In this document: in pieces, positions 16,001-24,785 of the stretch | Position numbering within the stretch: position 1 is the first letter of the stretch | Layout: the number at the start of each line of letters is the position of its first letter | Assembly: GCA_017415515.1 (NCBI GenBank) | Contig: JAFQGI010000006.1 | Span: forward strand, 1 to 45,176 | Length of the DNA stretch: 45,176 bases | DNA from: Clostridia bacterium | Lineage (GTDB): Bacteria; Bacillota; Clostridia; Oscillospirales; Acutalibacteraceae | Direction: 5' to 3' | Notes under the pieces: generated by a model | Databases searched by the model: none | Told to the model about the DNA's origin: nothing | What the model saw: only the letters and a program-made list of their open reading frames with translations | Program-made: the position numbers and the translations under genes

Positions 16001-19000
16001 ACATCACCCAAACGGGTGGTGGACACCAGCTTGTCACAATAGGAGAAGGCACCCTCGCCGATGGTGACGCCCACAGGCTTCTCGTCGGTGGCTTCTTCGT
16101 CGGTGGGCTCCTCAGCCGTTTCGGCCTCAGCAGACTCCTCGGTGGTTGCGTCCTCGGCGGGCTCCTCCTCAACCGACTCCTTCTCCTTGAAGGTGACGGA
16201 TTGCAAAGAGGAGTTATACACGAAGGCGTAATCGCCGATGGAGGTGGCAGAGGACAGGTCTGCCGCCTTCAAAGCACCGCACTCGGTAAAGGCGTATTCG
16301 CCCACCGTCTCGATGCTGGACAGGTTGACGCTCTCCAGCTTGGAGCAACCGGCGAAGGTGTAGGGCTTCAGCTCGGTGATGGCGTCGCCCAGCACCACCG
16401 TCTTCATCTCGCGGCAGTAGGCAAAGGCATACTCGCCGATGGAGGTGGCAGAGGACAGATCCGCCGTCTTGATGGCGGGGGCGTGATAGGTGTACAGATA
16501 ACGGCCTTCGCTGTCCACAGCGGCCACCGTCATATTCTCGTCCAAGCATTTGAAATACACGTCGCCGGACAGGGCGTAATCGCCGATCTCCACAACCTCA
16601 GATAGGTCGATGTCGGTCAAGGAAGCGTTGTTGTAGAAGGCCATCTTGCCCAGCTTGACACCCTTGCCCAGCGTCACCTTTTTCAGGCTGGCGGCGTTGG
16701 TGAAGGCGGTCTCGCCCACGGTGACGTTGTCACCGATGGTCACATTCTGCAGAGCAGAGGCGAAGGTGTAATAGAAGTAACGCTCGCCACCCTTGTCTTC
16801 GTGGGACACCTTAAAGATGGAGTCCTTATTCATACCGAAGGCATATTTGCCCAGCACTGCGTTGTCGCCCACCTTGACGGTGGTCAACTCCTCGCACTCT
16901 GCGAACACACCCTCCGCCACGTTCATGCCGGCGGGCACGGTCACGGAGGTGATGTCGGTGAAAGCAAAGGCATAGCGGCCAATGACGGTATCCTTTGTGA
17001 AGGAGGGCAGAGTGGAAATCGCCGTCTCAAAGAAGGCGTATTCACCGATGGCGGTCAGCTTGCCCAGCGTGACCTTTTCAATGTTCTTGGAAGAAGCAAA
17101 GGCCTGAGCGCCCACCACCGTCACCTTAGGCAGGTCGACGGAGGAGATGGCATCGTTGTGGGAGAAGGCACCCTCGCCGATGACGGTCACCTCAGTGCCG
17201 CCGATGTCCTCGGCGGAGAAGGAACCGCTGACCGAGGGAGCCACCGCCACCAAGGTCTTGCCGTCGGTGGAAAGGATATATTCCTTCTTGCCGGCCTGAT
17301 AGGCCTTGTTGCCCTCTTTGACCTCCAATGCGGACACGGCAGTCTTCAAGAAGGCGTGCTCGCCGATCTCGTTGACGGCGGGGCCGATGACGAGAGAGGA
17401 CAGGCTCTCGCACTCATAGAACATGGCCTTGGGCAGCACCAGGGCGTTGACCTCGAAAGAGGTCAGGCTCTCGCACTTGGTGAAGGCGAACTCGCCGTAC
17501 TTCACCAAACCGGCGGTGATGGTCACATCCTTCAGCTTTTCGCAGCCGGCAAAGGCGTAGCGACCAATGGACAGCAGGGTGTCACCGGTGACGATGCCTT
17601 CCAGCTTGCGGTTGCCGGCAAAAGCGTAGTCGGAAATCACGCAGGCGGCAGACAGGTCGATGGTGCCCTGCAGGTCGCAACCCTCAAAGGCGTGCTGGTT
17701 GATGATGATGACGTTGTTTTCACCACTGAAGGTGATCTTTTTCAAAGAAGTGCAGTTGTAGAAAGCGCCGTATTCGATGGCGGTCAGGGTGGAGGGGAGC
17801 ACGATCTCCTCCAACGCAGTCAGATTGGCAAAGGCATAGGCGTTGATCTTCTCCACGCCCTCGGGCAGCACCACCTTGGTGATGGTGTTGTCACCGATGT
17901 ACCACTGCTTGCTGCGCTCACGGTCGTCAATGGCCAATTCCTCGGCGGTCTTTTCGACATAATCGAAGTTGGAGAAGGCAAAGGAGCCGATCTCCTTAAT
18001 GGACAGACGCTTGGGCACGTCAACCAGACCACCGTTACCGTAATAGTGGTTCAGAATGCCGTTGGCGGCGTCGAAGGGATCCTTGACCTCGATGGAAACC
18101 GTTTCGGAATAATAGGTGCTTTTGCCGTCCATCAAAATCTTGACGGTGACGGAGGAGAAGCCCTCCGCCACGGCGGTCACCTTGCCCGCCTCGTTGATGG
18201 TGACGATGCTTTCGTTGCTGGTTTCGTATAGCACCTCGGTTTCCGCAGGGAAATAGGCGGCCAGCTCATGAAGCAGTGTCACAGACTCGGAGGGATACAG
18301 CGACAGGCTGTAATTGCCCTCGAAGAACCGGTAGTTGCCGGTGTCGCCGATGTCCTTGTCCTCGTTATCCAGCATATAATAGGCCTTGTTGGTGTAGTAG
18401 CCGTAGAGGTTAAAGCTGTCGGTGACCGGCTTATCGTAGCGGCGATAGCCCTCTTCTTCCTCGGACAGCACCTTCACCAGAAGGATCAATGCTTTTTCAG
18501 AGTTGGGATCTTTAATCTTGACACGGGTGGTGCCGGGAGCCACACCCACCACCTTGTTGTTGACCACGTTGGCAACCTTGGGGTTCTGGGTGGAGAATTC
18601 CAGCATCTCGCCCCACTGGGTGGCGGGATACACCACGGGGGTGAGGGTGAACACCTCGTTGGGGCTCAGAACGATCTCCTGCTCGATCTCCTCGGACAGG
18701 CAGAAATCAATGAACTCATCCGGCAGACGAATTTCATAGGTGGCGTAGTTGAGCGCATAGTCATAGGTGGTGAACACGAAGGAATTCTTGTTCATCGCAC
18801 CGGACTTGATCTGATACAGATAATCCGTCAGCTCCACGGTGACGACGGTGGTGTCGTTCTCTTTGGAGTAGATGGGGGTCATATACTGCTCAAAGGCCTT
18901 CATTTCGGGGGTGGCGTTGCCATCCGCATCCTGGCCCATCACCACATAGCCCAGCTGACCGCACATGGCGTAGTGGTTGTCATACACAGACAGTTTGGCG

Positions 19001-22000
19001 TACAGACGGTTCTTCTCCTCCGTCTTGTCGTACTCATAATAGTACTCCACACCGGTGACGGTGGGGGCCTCATAGTCGGTGGTCAGCGGGAACTCGAAGA
19101 CGTTGTTCTTGTTGGTCTCCACGCCGCCGTCACCGTAATCCATAAAGCCTTCCAACCGCACGGTATAGCGGCCGTTGTTGGGCAGATCGAAATTCTGGGT
19201 GTCAAACTCCACCTCGATGTTGGAGGGGCGAATGGGGCCGCCGTCGCCGTATGCCTTACGCACGTCGTAGTCCACCGTTTCGTAGACCACCTTGCCGGTG
19301 GCGTTGTCCACCACCTTGATCTCGATGCGCTGGGCGGCACGCAGCATACCCGCCCACACAAAGCGCAGGGCGTGCACGGCGCCGTCCTGGTTGGACAGAG
19401 CGATGTAATTCTTGTTGGCGGCGATCACCATATCCTTGGGATCCTGGGTGAAATAGTAGGAGCCCAGATAGCTGACGTAGTCGCCGGTCAGACCGCCCAC
19501 CGCACGGGTGGCGAAAGAGTCGGCCATCAGCTTATCCTCTACGTCGATGCCATCGTCCAACTCATCCTTGTTGGTGTCGTAATACTCCAAATCGAACATG
19601 GGAGCTTTGGTCCAATCGCCGTAGAAAGCCAGATAGGGTACGTTCAGGTCGTATTCCGTGCCGGACTTGGCGTCCAAGGACAGGAAGCCTTCCACGTACA
19701 TGCCGTTTTCAAAGGACTTGTCAAGATAACTCTTGTTGGCATCGGTCAGGGTCAGGCGCACCTTCACCTTAGCCTGCTTGCCGGCGGCAACGGTGATGGT
19801 GTTGCCGTCGTTGGAGCCGCCGTCCACGGAGAGAATCTCCAATTTGGCACCCTCCAACACATAAGCCTGCTCGGTGACAGTGGTCTTACCGGAGTTGGTC
19901 TTGGTGTCGCTGACCCCCTCGGTGATGACCTTGGTGGTCAGAGCGTAGGACAGCGCACTGCTGCCGAAGTTATCCACGGCAAAGGTCATCTCGTACACAC
20001 CGGTCTTGTTGGGATCGTCGCCCAGCTCCAACTTGGTGGTGTCCATGGCGTTGCCGTCTCTATTAAAGGTAATAATGCAAGCGGGAGTCTTGGTGGCGGC
20101 CAGCAGGTCAGCCAGACCGGCGCCCTGCTTACGCACGGCATAAGGCTCGCCGTTGGTATTGATGATGATGTCGGCAGTGGACATCAGCAGGCGGTTGACC
20201 ATGGCGGTCACCGCACCGGTGTCCTCCGCGATCTCGGGGAAGTTCTCCACCACGTACTGGTGCATCAGCACCACGGCGCCTGCCATATTGGGGCAAGCCA
20301 TGGAGGTGCCGGACAGACGGTCATAGTCGCCGCCGGTGACGGAGGAGAGAATGTTACCGCCGTGGGCGGTGATCTCCGGCTTGATGCCCAAGCTGGGGGT
20401 GGGACCCCAAGAGGAGAAGTCGGACATAAAGGGACCGGAGGTCTGGTCCACGCTGATATGTAACTTACCGGAGGACTGGGCGGCCAGCACCTCACCATCG
20501 TCCTGGGAGATGGAGCAGACCGCCAACTGCGCGTCACCGATGTTCATCTTGATGTCACCGGAAACGTTGTTGTAAATGATGATACCGGCAGCGCCCTGCT
20601 GCTCGGCGATCATCGCTTTTTCTTCGAAGGTGTTGTCACCGCGGCGCACCAGAGCGATCTTGCCCTTCACGTCCAGGCCGGTATAGTTGACCGAACGGCC
20701 CACGCCGGGGATGGTGACGTACTCGATCTCGATGGAGGTCTTGTCGCCCAACAGCTTCTCGAAGAAGTGCTGCTCCTTACCGCCGTTGTCGTTGGCCTCG
20801 TCGAAATACATAATGGTGCTGCCGTATTTGAGATAGGGGGTCTCCACGCCGTTGACCGAGGCGACGGACAGGGTACCGGGGTAGGTGCCGGGGGAGCCGA
20901 CGGTACCGGAGTCAGGGTTGGAGGTCAGGGGCAGGTTGCCGTTGGCCTCGGAGCTGTAAGCAGAGCTGTAGCTGTTGGAGGCGGCCACCACCACGGCGAT
21001 GCCGGACTCGCGCAGGCGCTGATACACGCCGTTGAGCAGCTCCTCTTCACCCTCGTGGTCAAAGCCGCAAGCGGTACCCAGGGACATATTGATGACGTCC
21101 ACGCCCAGGATAACGCAATCCTCCAGAGCGGCCAAGATCCAGGAGCTCATGGCGGTGTCCTGAATGTCGGAGAAGATCTTCATGGACACCAACTGGGCAT
21201 TGGGGGCCACACCGGTGATCACATCGTCCTTACCGACGATCACACCGGACACGTGGGTGCCGTGGTTGTTGTGGGTGGAATACACGTCGGGATCGTTATC
21301 CGCATAATCGTAACCGAAAGGAACTTTATTATTGATGAAGACGTTATCCACGGTCAGGTTGCCGTCGGCCCACTCGTAGGCGGTGGTCTTGTCGATCAGA
21401 GCGGCCACCTGGTCGTAGGTCAGACCCAACTGGGTGGAGGTGAAATTGTTGGGGGAGAATGCGGTGTGGTTGGAGTCCAGACCGGTGTCCAGAACCGCCA
21501 CCACCATGCCGGTGCCGTCATAGGGAACGTCGGAAGCGTTGAAAATACCCGTCTCATAGACGTTAACCTCGTTCTCCACCAGCTCGGCAGCCTGGGATTT
21601 GTACTCCTGGCTGATCACGGCAGACTCGGCGGCACCCAAGGACTGACAGGTGACGGCATAGTCCCGTCCCTTGATCAGAATCTCGAAGCCGCTGAACAGG
21701 GTGTTATAATCCTCACCCAGCTCGTATTCGATGCCCTGCTCGTCAAACAGCGTCAAGAGCGCCTCCTTTCGAGCAGAGATGGCATCCAGCACCGTCTTAG
21801 CCTCGTCGGATACGGCAAACTCTTGCAGGGACATGGTTTTGTCCGTGCGGCCGTAAGCGTCCATCAGCGAAGAACGGTCGATGCGGATGATGACCGAAAT
21901 GTCGTCGTCATCCTTCACGCCGTTCGGCAGACGGAAGGCCACGTTGCTGTTCAAATAGTCCAGATAATTCACCAAAATGGAGTTATTATCCAGCTTATTG

Positions 22001-22143
22001 ATCGCAGAGATCTCCAGCCGCGGCACAGAGCCGACAGCCGTTCCGGCAGCAAACACCGCCGGAACCGTGCCCACCAACAGGGACACAGCCAGCAGTACGC
22101 TCAGCGCCGAACGCAGGATGTGGGAAAAGTGTGTCTTCTTCAT
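13063..22143 (-). CDS. Giant secreted subtilisin-like (S8) protease with BspA leucine-rich repeats and internal membrane segments
   Basis: The 3026-residue protein starts at the ATG at 22143 (AGAAAGGA upstream); a frame 30 codons longer lacks a site. It has a signal peptide (1-32) and a pro-region, then an S8 domain with Asp219 (VLDTG), His294 (HGTHVSG), Asn390 and Ser614 (GTSMA), and an inserted PA domain (~480-560). Beta-sandwich regions and two BIG2-like Ig domains (~1160-1370) follow. More than twenty LRR_5/BspA repeats (~1375-2220) come next. A membrane helix (~2411-2436), a basic segment with three LPGR repeats, a second hydrophobic stretch (~2489-2505), EQET repeats and a third helix (~2579-2602) follow. 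The last ~420 residues have InlB-type DANGG and GLUG-like sequences. It probably cleaves proteins at the cell surface for the Opp system. The middle membrane block is unusual. S8 membership is certain; the substrate is unknown. Confidence 0.93.
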   Translation of the reverse strand: MKKTHFSHILRSALSVLLAVSLLVGTVPAVFAAGTAVGSVPRLEISAINKLDNNSILVNYLDYLNSNVAFRLPNGVKDDDDISVIIRIDRSSLMDAYGRTDKTMSLQEFAVSDEAKTVLDAISARKEALLTLFDEQGIEYELGEDYNTLFSGFEILIKGRDYAVTCQSLGAAESAVISQEYKSQAAELVENEVNVYETGIFNASDVPYDGTGMVVAVLDTGLDSNHTAFSPNNFTSTQLGLTYDQVAALIDKTTAYEWADGNLTVDNVFINNKVPFGYDYADNDPDVYSTHNNHGTHVSGVIVGKDDVITGVAPNAQLVSMKIFSDIQDTAMSSWILAALEDCVILGVDVINMSLGTACGFDHEGEEELLNGVYQRLRESGIAVVVAASNSYSSAYSSEANGNLPLTSNPDSGTVGSPGTYPGTLSVASVNGVETPYLKYGSTIMYFDEANDNGGKEQHFFEKLLGDKTSIEIEYVTIPGVGRSVNYTGLDVKGKIALVRRGDNTFEEKAMIAEQQGAAGIIIYNNVSGDIKMNIGDAQLAVCSISQDDGEVLAAQSSGKLHISVDQTSGPFMSDFSSWGPTPSLGIKPEITAHGGNILSSVTGGDYDRLSGTSMACPNMAGAVVLMHQYVVENFPEIAEDTGAVTAMVNRLLMSTADIIINTNGEPYAVRKQGAGLADLLAATKTPACIITFNRDGNAMDTTKLELGDDPNKTGVYEMTFAVDNFGSSALSYALTTKVITEGVSDTKTNSGKTTVTEQAYVLEGAKLEILSVDGGSNDGNTITVAAGKQAKVKVRLTLTDANKSYLDKSFENGMYVEGFLSLDAKSGTEYDLNVPYLAFYGDWTKAPMFDLEYYDTNKDELDDGIDVEDKLMADSFATRAVGGLTGDYVSYLGSYYFTQDPKDMVIAANKNYIALSNQDGAVHALRFVWAGMLRAAQRIEIKVVDNATGKVVYETVDYDVRKAYGDGGPIRPSNIEVEFDTQNFDLPNNGRYTVRLEGFMDYGDGGVETNKNNVFEFPLTTDYEAPTVTGVEYYYEYDKTEEKNRLYAKLSVYDNHYAMCGQLGYVVMGQDADGNATPEMKAFEQYMTPIYSKENDTTVVTVELTDYLYQIKSGAMNKNSFVFTTYDYALNYATYEIRLPDEFIDFCLSEEIEQEIVLSPNEVFTLTPVVYPATQWGEMLEFSTQNPKVANVVNNKVVGVAPGTTRVKIKDPNSEKALILLVKVLSEEEEGYRRYDKPVTDSFNLYGYYTNKAYYMLDNEDKDIGDTGNYRFFEGNYSLSLYPSESVTLLHELAAYFPAETEVLYETSNESIVTINEAGKVTAVAEGFSSVTVKILMDGKSTYYSETVSIEVKDPFDAANGILNHYYGNGGLVDVPKRLSIKEIGSFAFSNFDYVEKTAEELAIDDRERSKQWYIGDNTITKVVLPEGVEKINAYAFANLTALEEIVLPSTLTAIEYGAFYNCTSLKKITFSGENNVIIINQHAFEGCDLQGTIDLSAACVISDYAFAGNRKLEGIVTGDTLLSIGRYAFAGCEKLKDVTITAGLVKYGEFAFTKCESLTSFEVNALVLPKAMFYECESLSSLVIGPAVNEIGEHAFLKTAVSALEVKEGNKAYQAGKKEYILSTDGKTLVAVAPSVSGSFSAEDIGGTEVTVIGEGAFSHNDAISSVDLPKVTVVGAQAFASSKNIEKVTLGKLTAIGEYAFFETAISTLPSFTKDTVIGRYAFAFTDITSVTVPAGMNVAEGVFAECEELTTVKVGDNAVLGKYAFGMNKDSIFKVSHEDKGGERYFYYTFASALQNVTIGDNVTVGETAFTNAASLKKVTLGKGVKLGKMAFYNNASLTDIDLSEVVEIGDYALSGDVYFKCLDENMTVAAVDSEGRYLYTYHAPAIKTADLSSATSIGEYAFAYCREMKTVVLGDAITELKPYTFAGCSKLESVNLSSIETVGEYAFTECGALKAADLSSATSIGDYAFVYNSSLQSVTFKEKESVEEEPAEDATTEESAEAETAEEPTDEEATDEKPVGVTIGEGAFSYCDKLVSTTRLGDVTEIGDYAFAYSALTTADLTSAVTVGKHAFMKEEYTPFKVTLGDAVTAMGDNPFAMCVLTPFYQVEVTEFNGNKYEEKNYTYTVNDNVTVYEGSLYSRVPNGWELVSYSGSDNRPVLMEDTVRVSAMAFTGASVEMVTLPYTVAAVGHKAFYECDSLKTVTFQSYYAPVMEESFDPSYYETYEHIPGSGDYGTYTDYDGNEVAIVGEGIVPFFMWNATGGMYSNIFYGANFVDYVGYVDTKLTMIRPVNGVGYDNYILDHYFDLRLMGAAAADDITLAAIAAIKLIPERVTLNDRATVEAARAAYDLIATTVQQGLVGEELYGVLVSAELRLAALSAVDEEEGSSDESEKAPEKTSPAAKQTKKLPWLWIVILFLVNDAVILWAIWAYKKGYLTKAYMIAFFKALPGRTVRFFKKLPGRVARFCKKLPGRLARAGKWIARVAVKVWGWLVALALVIAGLFKKKGDAAQETAEQETIEQETAEQETIEQETAEQEIVELPTEEAMVAPVDAEPEIEPVEESEPAPKVRRSVKEWLRIIGLAVLALLAVAGILWMIFNPNKQAKDHYAAYDADGYTVSVRFDANGGQFGDNVNTTHIVDTFNIKDLPKDANGAVSLPLLAPDAEQRTDKFEAKRAKHVLAGWYTKDENGNYTQWDFEKGRITLSDGYYTANEPVLTLYAVWLPLFTVEYYNIDKPDELLVSEECMMGDQFTLPAWDEATGTMKMNDFPRETKKVGYTFSGVYYDAEKTKPVTGSVITHPGSANASGEVENAVLKLYIDYVEGDWFHIYNADQLIANADSSANYVLMADLDFTGKIWPSVFSTASFNGRIEGNGHTIRNVTVVQDQTSGSPVAGLFGTVGNAAVMQDVTFDNVIYRIEKGTKSVAPAFGVFAGTLYDKATLTNVTVNGKLQISSAAALTITDVNDYTFGLLCGLVMTSEGTEAPAISHNITYEAVDENGAPTDKVVITPDEDGETLTVVFKE
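14521..14602. repeat. 30-bp tandem repeat coding for QETAEQETIE units
   Basis: A 30-base unit encoding ten residues is repeated nearly three times inside the protease gene, giving an acidic EQET tract. It is likely prone to copy-number change. Confidence 0.85.
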
Positions 22144-22221
22144 ACGGAGTTCCTTTCTGTTACGCGATTTGTCCTCATACATAACCCAAAAACGCATAGT
22201 ACGCGAATTTAACCACCTTAT

Positions 22222-22250
22222 ATAATACCGCATCCCAAAACAAAAAGCAA
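22222..22250 (-). promoter_or_regulatory. Predicted promoter of the protease-opp operon
   Basis: On the minus strand TTGCTT (22245-22250) and TATTAT (22222-22227) are 17 bases apart, leaving a leader of about 70 bases before the protease start. Confidence 0.5.
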
Positions 22251-22371
22251 GTGTTTCCTTTCATTTATTCAAAATTCAGCCAAAAACACGAAAAAAGAGG
22301 GTCTTTTTTATGGTTTTTGCATTTTTTCGCCCTAAAAAGTTGCGTAAAGGCAGGCAAATGGTCGTTTTGTC

Positions 22372-22400
22372 TTTACATTTTGCCGTCATTGTGTTATTAT
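22372..22400 (+). promoter_or_regulatory. Predicted promoter of the CD1871A / Fe-S-thioredoxin pair
   Basis: TTTACA (22372-22377) and TATTAT (22395-22400) are separated by 17 bases, about 35 bases before the ATG at 22435. It diverges from the protease promoter. Confidence 0.5.
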
Positions 22401-22434
22401 AAAATGTAATATGTCCTTAAAGGAGGTCGTTTTT

Positions 22435-23199
22435 ATGACCCAAAACACGAAATTGTGGATGCGGCGGATCTACTTTGCGTTGATCACCGTCGCTTTGCTT
22501 ACGGTGGCGGTGCTGCTGATGGTGCAATGCGTAGCCATTTATCGCTTAGGCGACGACGCTTTCACCCGCGAAAGTGTGGCTGCCCACTTTGCACCCATCG
22601 CGGTGCCTGTATACATATGCCTCGGCTTGGTGGCGGCAGGCTTCGCCCTCTCCCCTCTCCTGCCGGCGGCCCCCGACAGCCAGCCCGATCGGGACGTGGT
22701 GACCCTGCGCCGTTTGCAGGCTAAGACCGATCTCACCGCCTGCCCCGCCGAGCTGACCCGCACCGTGTGCAAAACCCGCCGTGCCCGCAACCGCCATTAT
22801 TACATCACGCTGGCTCTGTTGGCCATCGGCACGGCGGTGTTCCTTTGGTATGCGCTGGACAGCGGCAACTATACCAACGATTTTAACGGCTCCATGGTTA
22901 ACGCCATGTGGTGGCTGCTGCCCTGCATGGGTGTGCCCGCCCTCTACGGCGTTTTCACCGCCTTTTTCTGCCGCCGCAGCGTGAAAAAAGAGATCGGCTT
23001 GCTGCGTACCGCCCCCAAAGAAGCCCTCTCCCCCGCCCCCAAGACCCAGCCCAAAAGCGAAAAGTGGATGCCCTTCCTGCAAGGCGGCATGGTCGCCATC
23101 GGCATCGGCATGCTGGTATACGGCGCCCTCATTGGCGGTGCCGACGAGGTTTTCAAAAAAGCGGCAGCCATCTGCACGGAATGTATCGGATTGGGGTGA
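22435..23199 (+). CDS. Membrane protein with C-terminal CD1871A-type CXXC domain
   Basis: The 254-residue protein starts at the ATG at 22435, eight bases after AAAGGAGG; the ATG at 22411 overlaps that site and is unlikely. It has four to five hydrophobic helices (about 10-32, 54-75, 115-135, 155-175 and 215-235). The last ~40 residues, VAIGIGMLVYGALIGGADEV then ICTECIGLG with Cys247 and Cys250, closely resemble the small clostridial CD1871A-family CXXC proteins. Those usually stand alone at about 45-50 residues beside a 4Fe-4S/TlpA redox gene, exactly the neighbour found here. The fusion to a larger membrane domain is unusual. A role in thiol or electron transfer across the membrane is inferred from context. 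Confidence 0.8.
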   Translation: MTQNTKLWMRRIYFALITVALLTVAVLLMVQCVAIYRLGDDAFTRESVAAHFAPIAVPVYICLGLVAAGFALSPLLPAAPDSQPDRDVVTLRRLQAKTDLTACPAELTRTVCKTRRARNRHYYITLALLAIGTAVFLWYALDSGNYTNDFNGSMVNAMWWLLPCMGVPALYGVFTAFFCRRSVKKEIGLLRTAPKEALSPAPKTQPKSEKWMPFLQGGMVAIGIGMLVYGALIGGADEVFKKAAAICTECIGLG

Positions 23200-23205
23200 T
23201 AATGA

Positions 23206-24732
23206 ATGGCTAAAATCAAAAGTTTCTTCCAAAAAATATGGCCCTCCAAGCGCAAATGGATGCAGCTATATTTTGCCCTGTTGTTTAACGCCAACTTAAA
23301 AGGCTTTGTCAACGTGGACGGCCTCTTTAACGGCAAAATTTATGAGGGTAACACCAAAAAGATGTGTGTCCCCGGCATCAACTGCTATTCCTGCCCCGGC
23401 GCCGTAGGCGCCTGTCCCTTAGGCTCGTTACAAGGAGCTATCGGTGAGAAAAACACCCTGTTCTATGTGGGCGGCACCCTAATGCTGTATGCCATCCTGT
23501 TTGGACGTATGATCTGCGGCTGGCTGTGTCCCTTCGGCTGGATTCAGGAGCTGTTACATAAGATCAAGACTCCCAAAGTGAAGAAAAATCGCATCACCAA
23601 GGTGCTTTCCTATTTCAAATACGTGGTGTTGGCGTTCTTCGTTATCATTGTTCCTACCATGTACGCATTTCGCAACGTTCCGTTACCTGCTTTCTGCAAA
23701 TACATTTGTCCCGCCGGCACGTTAGAGGGCGGTATCGGACTGCTTTCCAACAAGGTAAACGACAGCTATTTCTCCATGTTGGGCCCGCTGTTCACCTGGA
23801 AGTTCCTGCTGATGGTGAGCATTCTGGTGGGCTGCATCTTCGTCTTCCGTCTGTTCTGCCGTTTCCTCTGTCCGTTGGGTGCCCTGTACGCCCTGTTTAA
23901 CCGCTTCTCTATCTTCGGCATCAAGCTCAACCGCGACAAGTGCGTGGACTGCAACCGCTGCATCGCCCACTGTGAGATGGACATTCGCCACGTGGGCGAC
24001 CCCGAGTGCATCAGCTGCGGCGAGTGCATTGCCGTTTGCCCCACCGAAGCCATCCAGTGGAAGGGACCGAAGATCCTGCTGCCCAAGAACGTCGTCTCTA
24101 AGGACGACACCCCCGAGGTGGCCAAAGCTAAGAACAAGAAGAAGCTGGTTACCCGCATCGTCTCCACCGTGGTGCTGCTGGCTATCCTGGTGGGTACCGG
24201 CGTCTACCACTGGAACAAAGCCGCCGTCCCCATGCCCAAGCCCCCCGCCCAGCAGGACGTCAACCCTGAGGTAGATGCCCCCCTGGGCAACGCAGTCGGC
24301 AATCTGTGCTACGGTGCAGATTTGAAGGTGATCGTCGGAACCGATGCCGCCACCATCAACCCGGTTAAGACCGGAAAGGTGACCATCATCAACTTCTGGG
24401 GCACTTGGTGCACCGGCTGCATCGCTGAATTGCCGTATTTCAACGAGATTGCCGTCAATTATCAAGAGAATGTCACCGTGGTAGCCGTCCACTGTTTACC
24501 GGACGGCAACAAGCCGGCCCGCGAATTCGCTGACCGTGAATACCCCGGATCCCCCATTGTGTTCGCTTTCGATTACGGCGCCACCCTCAACGATTATTAT
24601 ACCCTCCTGGGTGGACGCGGCGCCTATCCCTATACCGTGATTGTGGACGAAAGAGGCGTAATCACCCACACCTTCTTTGATCCCCTTACTTACGATAAGC
24701 TGGAAAACGCCATTCTTCCTCTGCTGAAATAA
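23206..24732 (+). CDS. NapH-like polyferredoxin fused to a TlpA-like thioredoxin domain
   Basis: The 508-residue protein starts six bases after the previous stop, behind GGGGTGAT. The N-terminal part is a NapH/CcoG-like membrane ferredoxin with Cys-rich loops (Cys54, 60, 63, 70; RMICGWLCP with Cys104 and 108; FCRFLCP). Two 4Fe-4S motifs follow: Cys246-249-252-256 and Cys268-271-274-278. After another membrane helix (~308-328) comes an extracytoplasmic thioredoxin domain with the active site WC402TGC405. In relatives these two halves are usually separate genes. The likely role is to move electrons from cytosolic ferredoxin through the membrane to reduce disulfides outside, probably with the CXXC protein encoded just upstream. 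The partner proteins are unknown. Confidence 0.9.
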   Translation: MAKIKSFFQKIWPSKRKWMQLYFALLFNANLKGFVNVDGLFNGKIYEGNTKKMCVPGINCYSCPGAVGACPLGSLQGAIGEKNTLFYVGGTLMLYAILFGRMICGWLCPFGWIQELLHKIKTPKVKKNRITKVLSYFKYVVLAFFVIIVPTMYAFRNVPLPAFCKYICPAGTLEGGIGLLSNKVNDSYFSMLGPLFTWKFLLMVSILVGCIFVFRLFCRFLCPLGALYALFNRFSIFGIKLNRDKCVDCNRCIAHCEMDIRHVGDPECISCGECIAVCPTEAIQWKGPKILLPKNVVSKDDTPEVAKAKNKKKLVTRIVSTVVLLAILVGTGVYHWNKAAVPMPKPPAQQDVNPEVDAPLGNAVGNLCYGADLKVIVGTDAATINPVKTGKVTIINFWGTWCTGCIAELPYFNEIAVNYQENVTVVAVHCLPDGNKPAREFADREYPGSPIVFAFDYGATLNDYYTLLGGRGAYPYTVIVDERGVITHTFFDPLTYDKLENAILPLLK

Positions 24733-24742
24733 CCCACAAAGC

Positions 24743-24780
24743 AAAAAATCCCCGACGGAAATCTCCGTCGGGGATTTTTT
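24743..24780. terminator. Bidirectional intrinsic terminator
   Basis: AAAAAATCCCCGACGG and its complement CCGTCGGGGATTTTTT enclose a short loop, placed between two converging genes. It can serve both strands. Confidence 0.92.
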
Positions 24781-24785
24781 ATGCT

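Noticed and set aside
13168-20463. Very long open frames on the plus strand opposite the giant protease
   Set aside because: They are mirror images of GC-rich coding sequence on the minus strand, have repetitive His/Gly/Val-rich composition, and lack ribosome binding sites. The same applies to plus-strand frames opposite opp, fhs, purL and feoB.
22144-22233. Thirty-codon N-terminal extension of the protease
   Set aside because: It places the signal peptide internally and removes the leader; the ATG at 22143 has AGAAAGGA.
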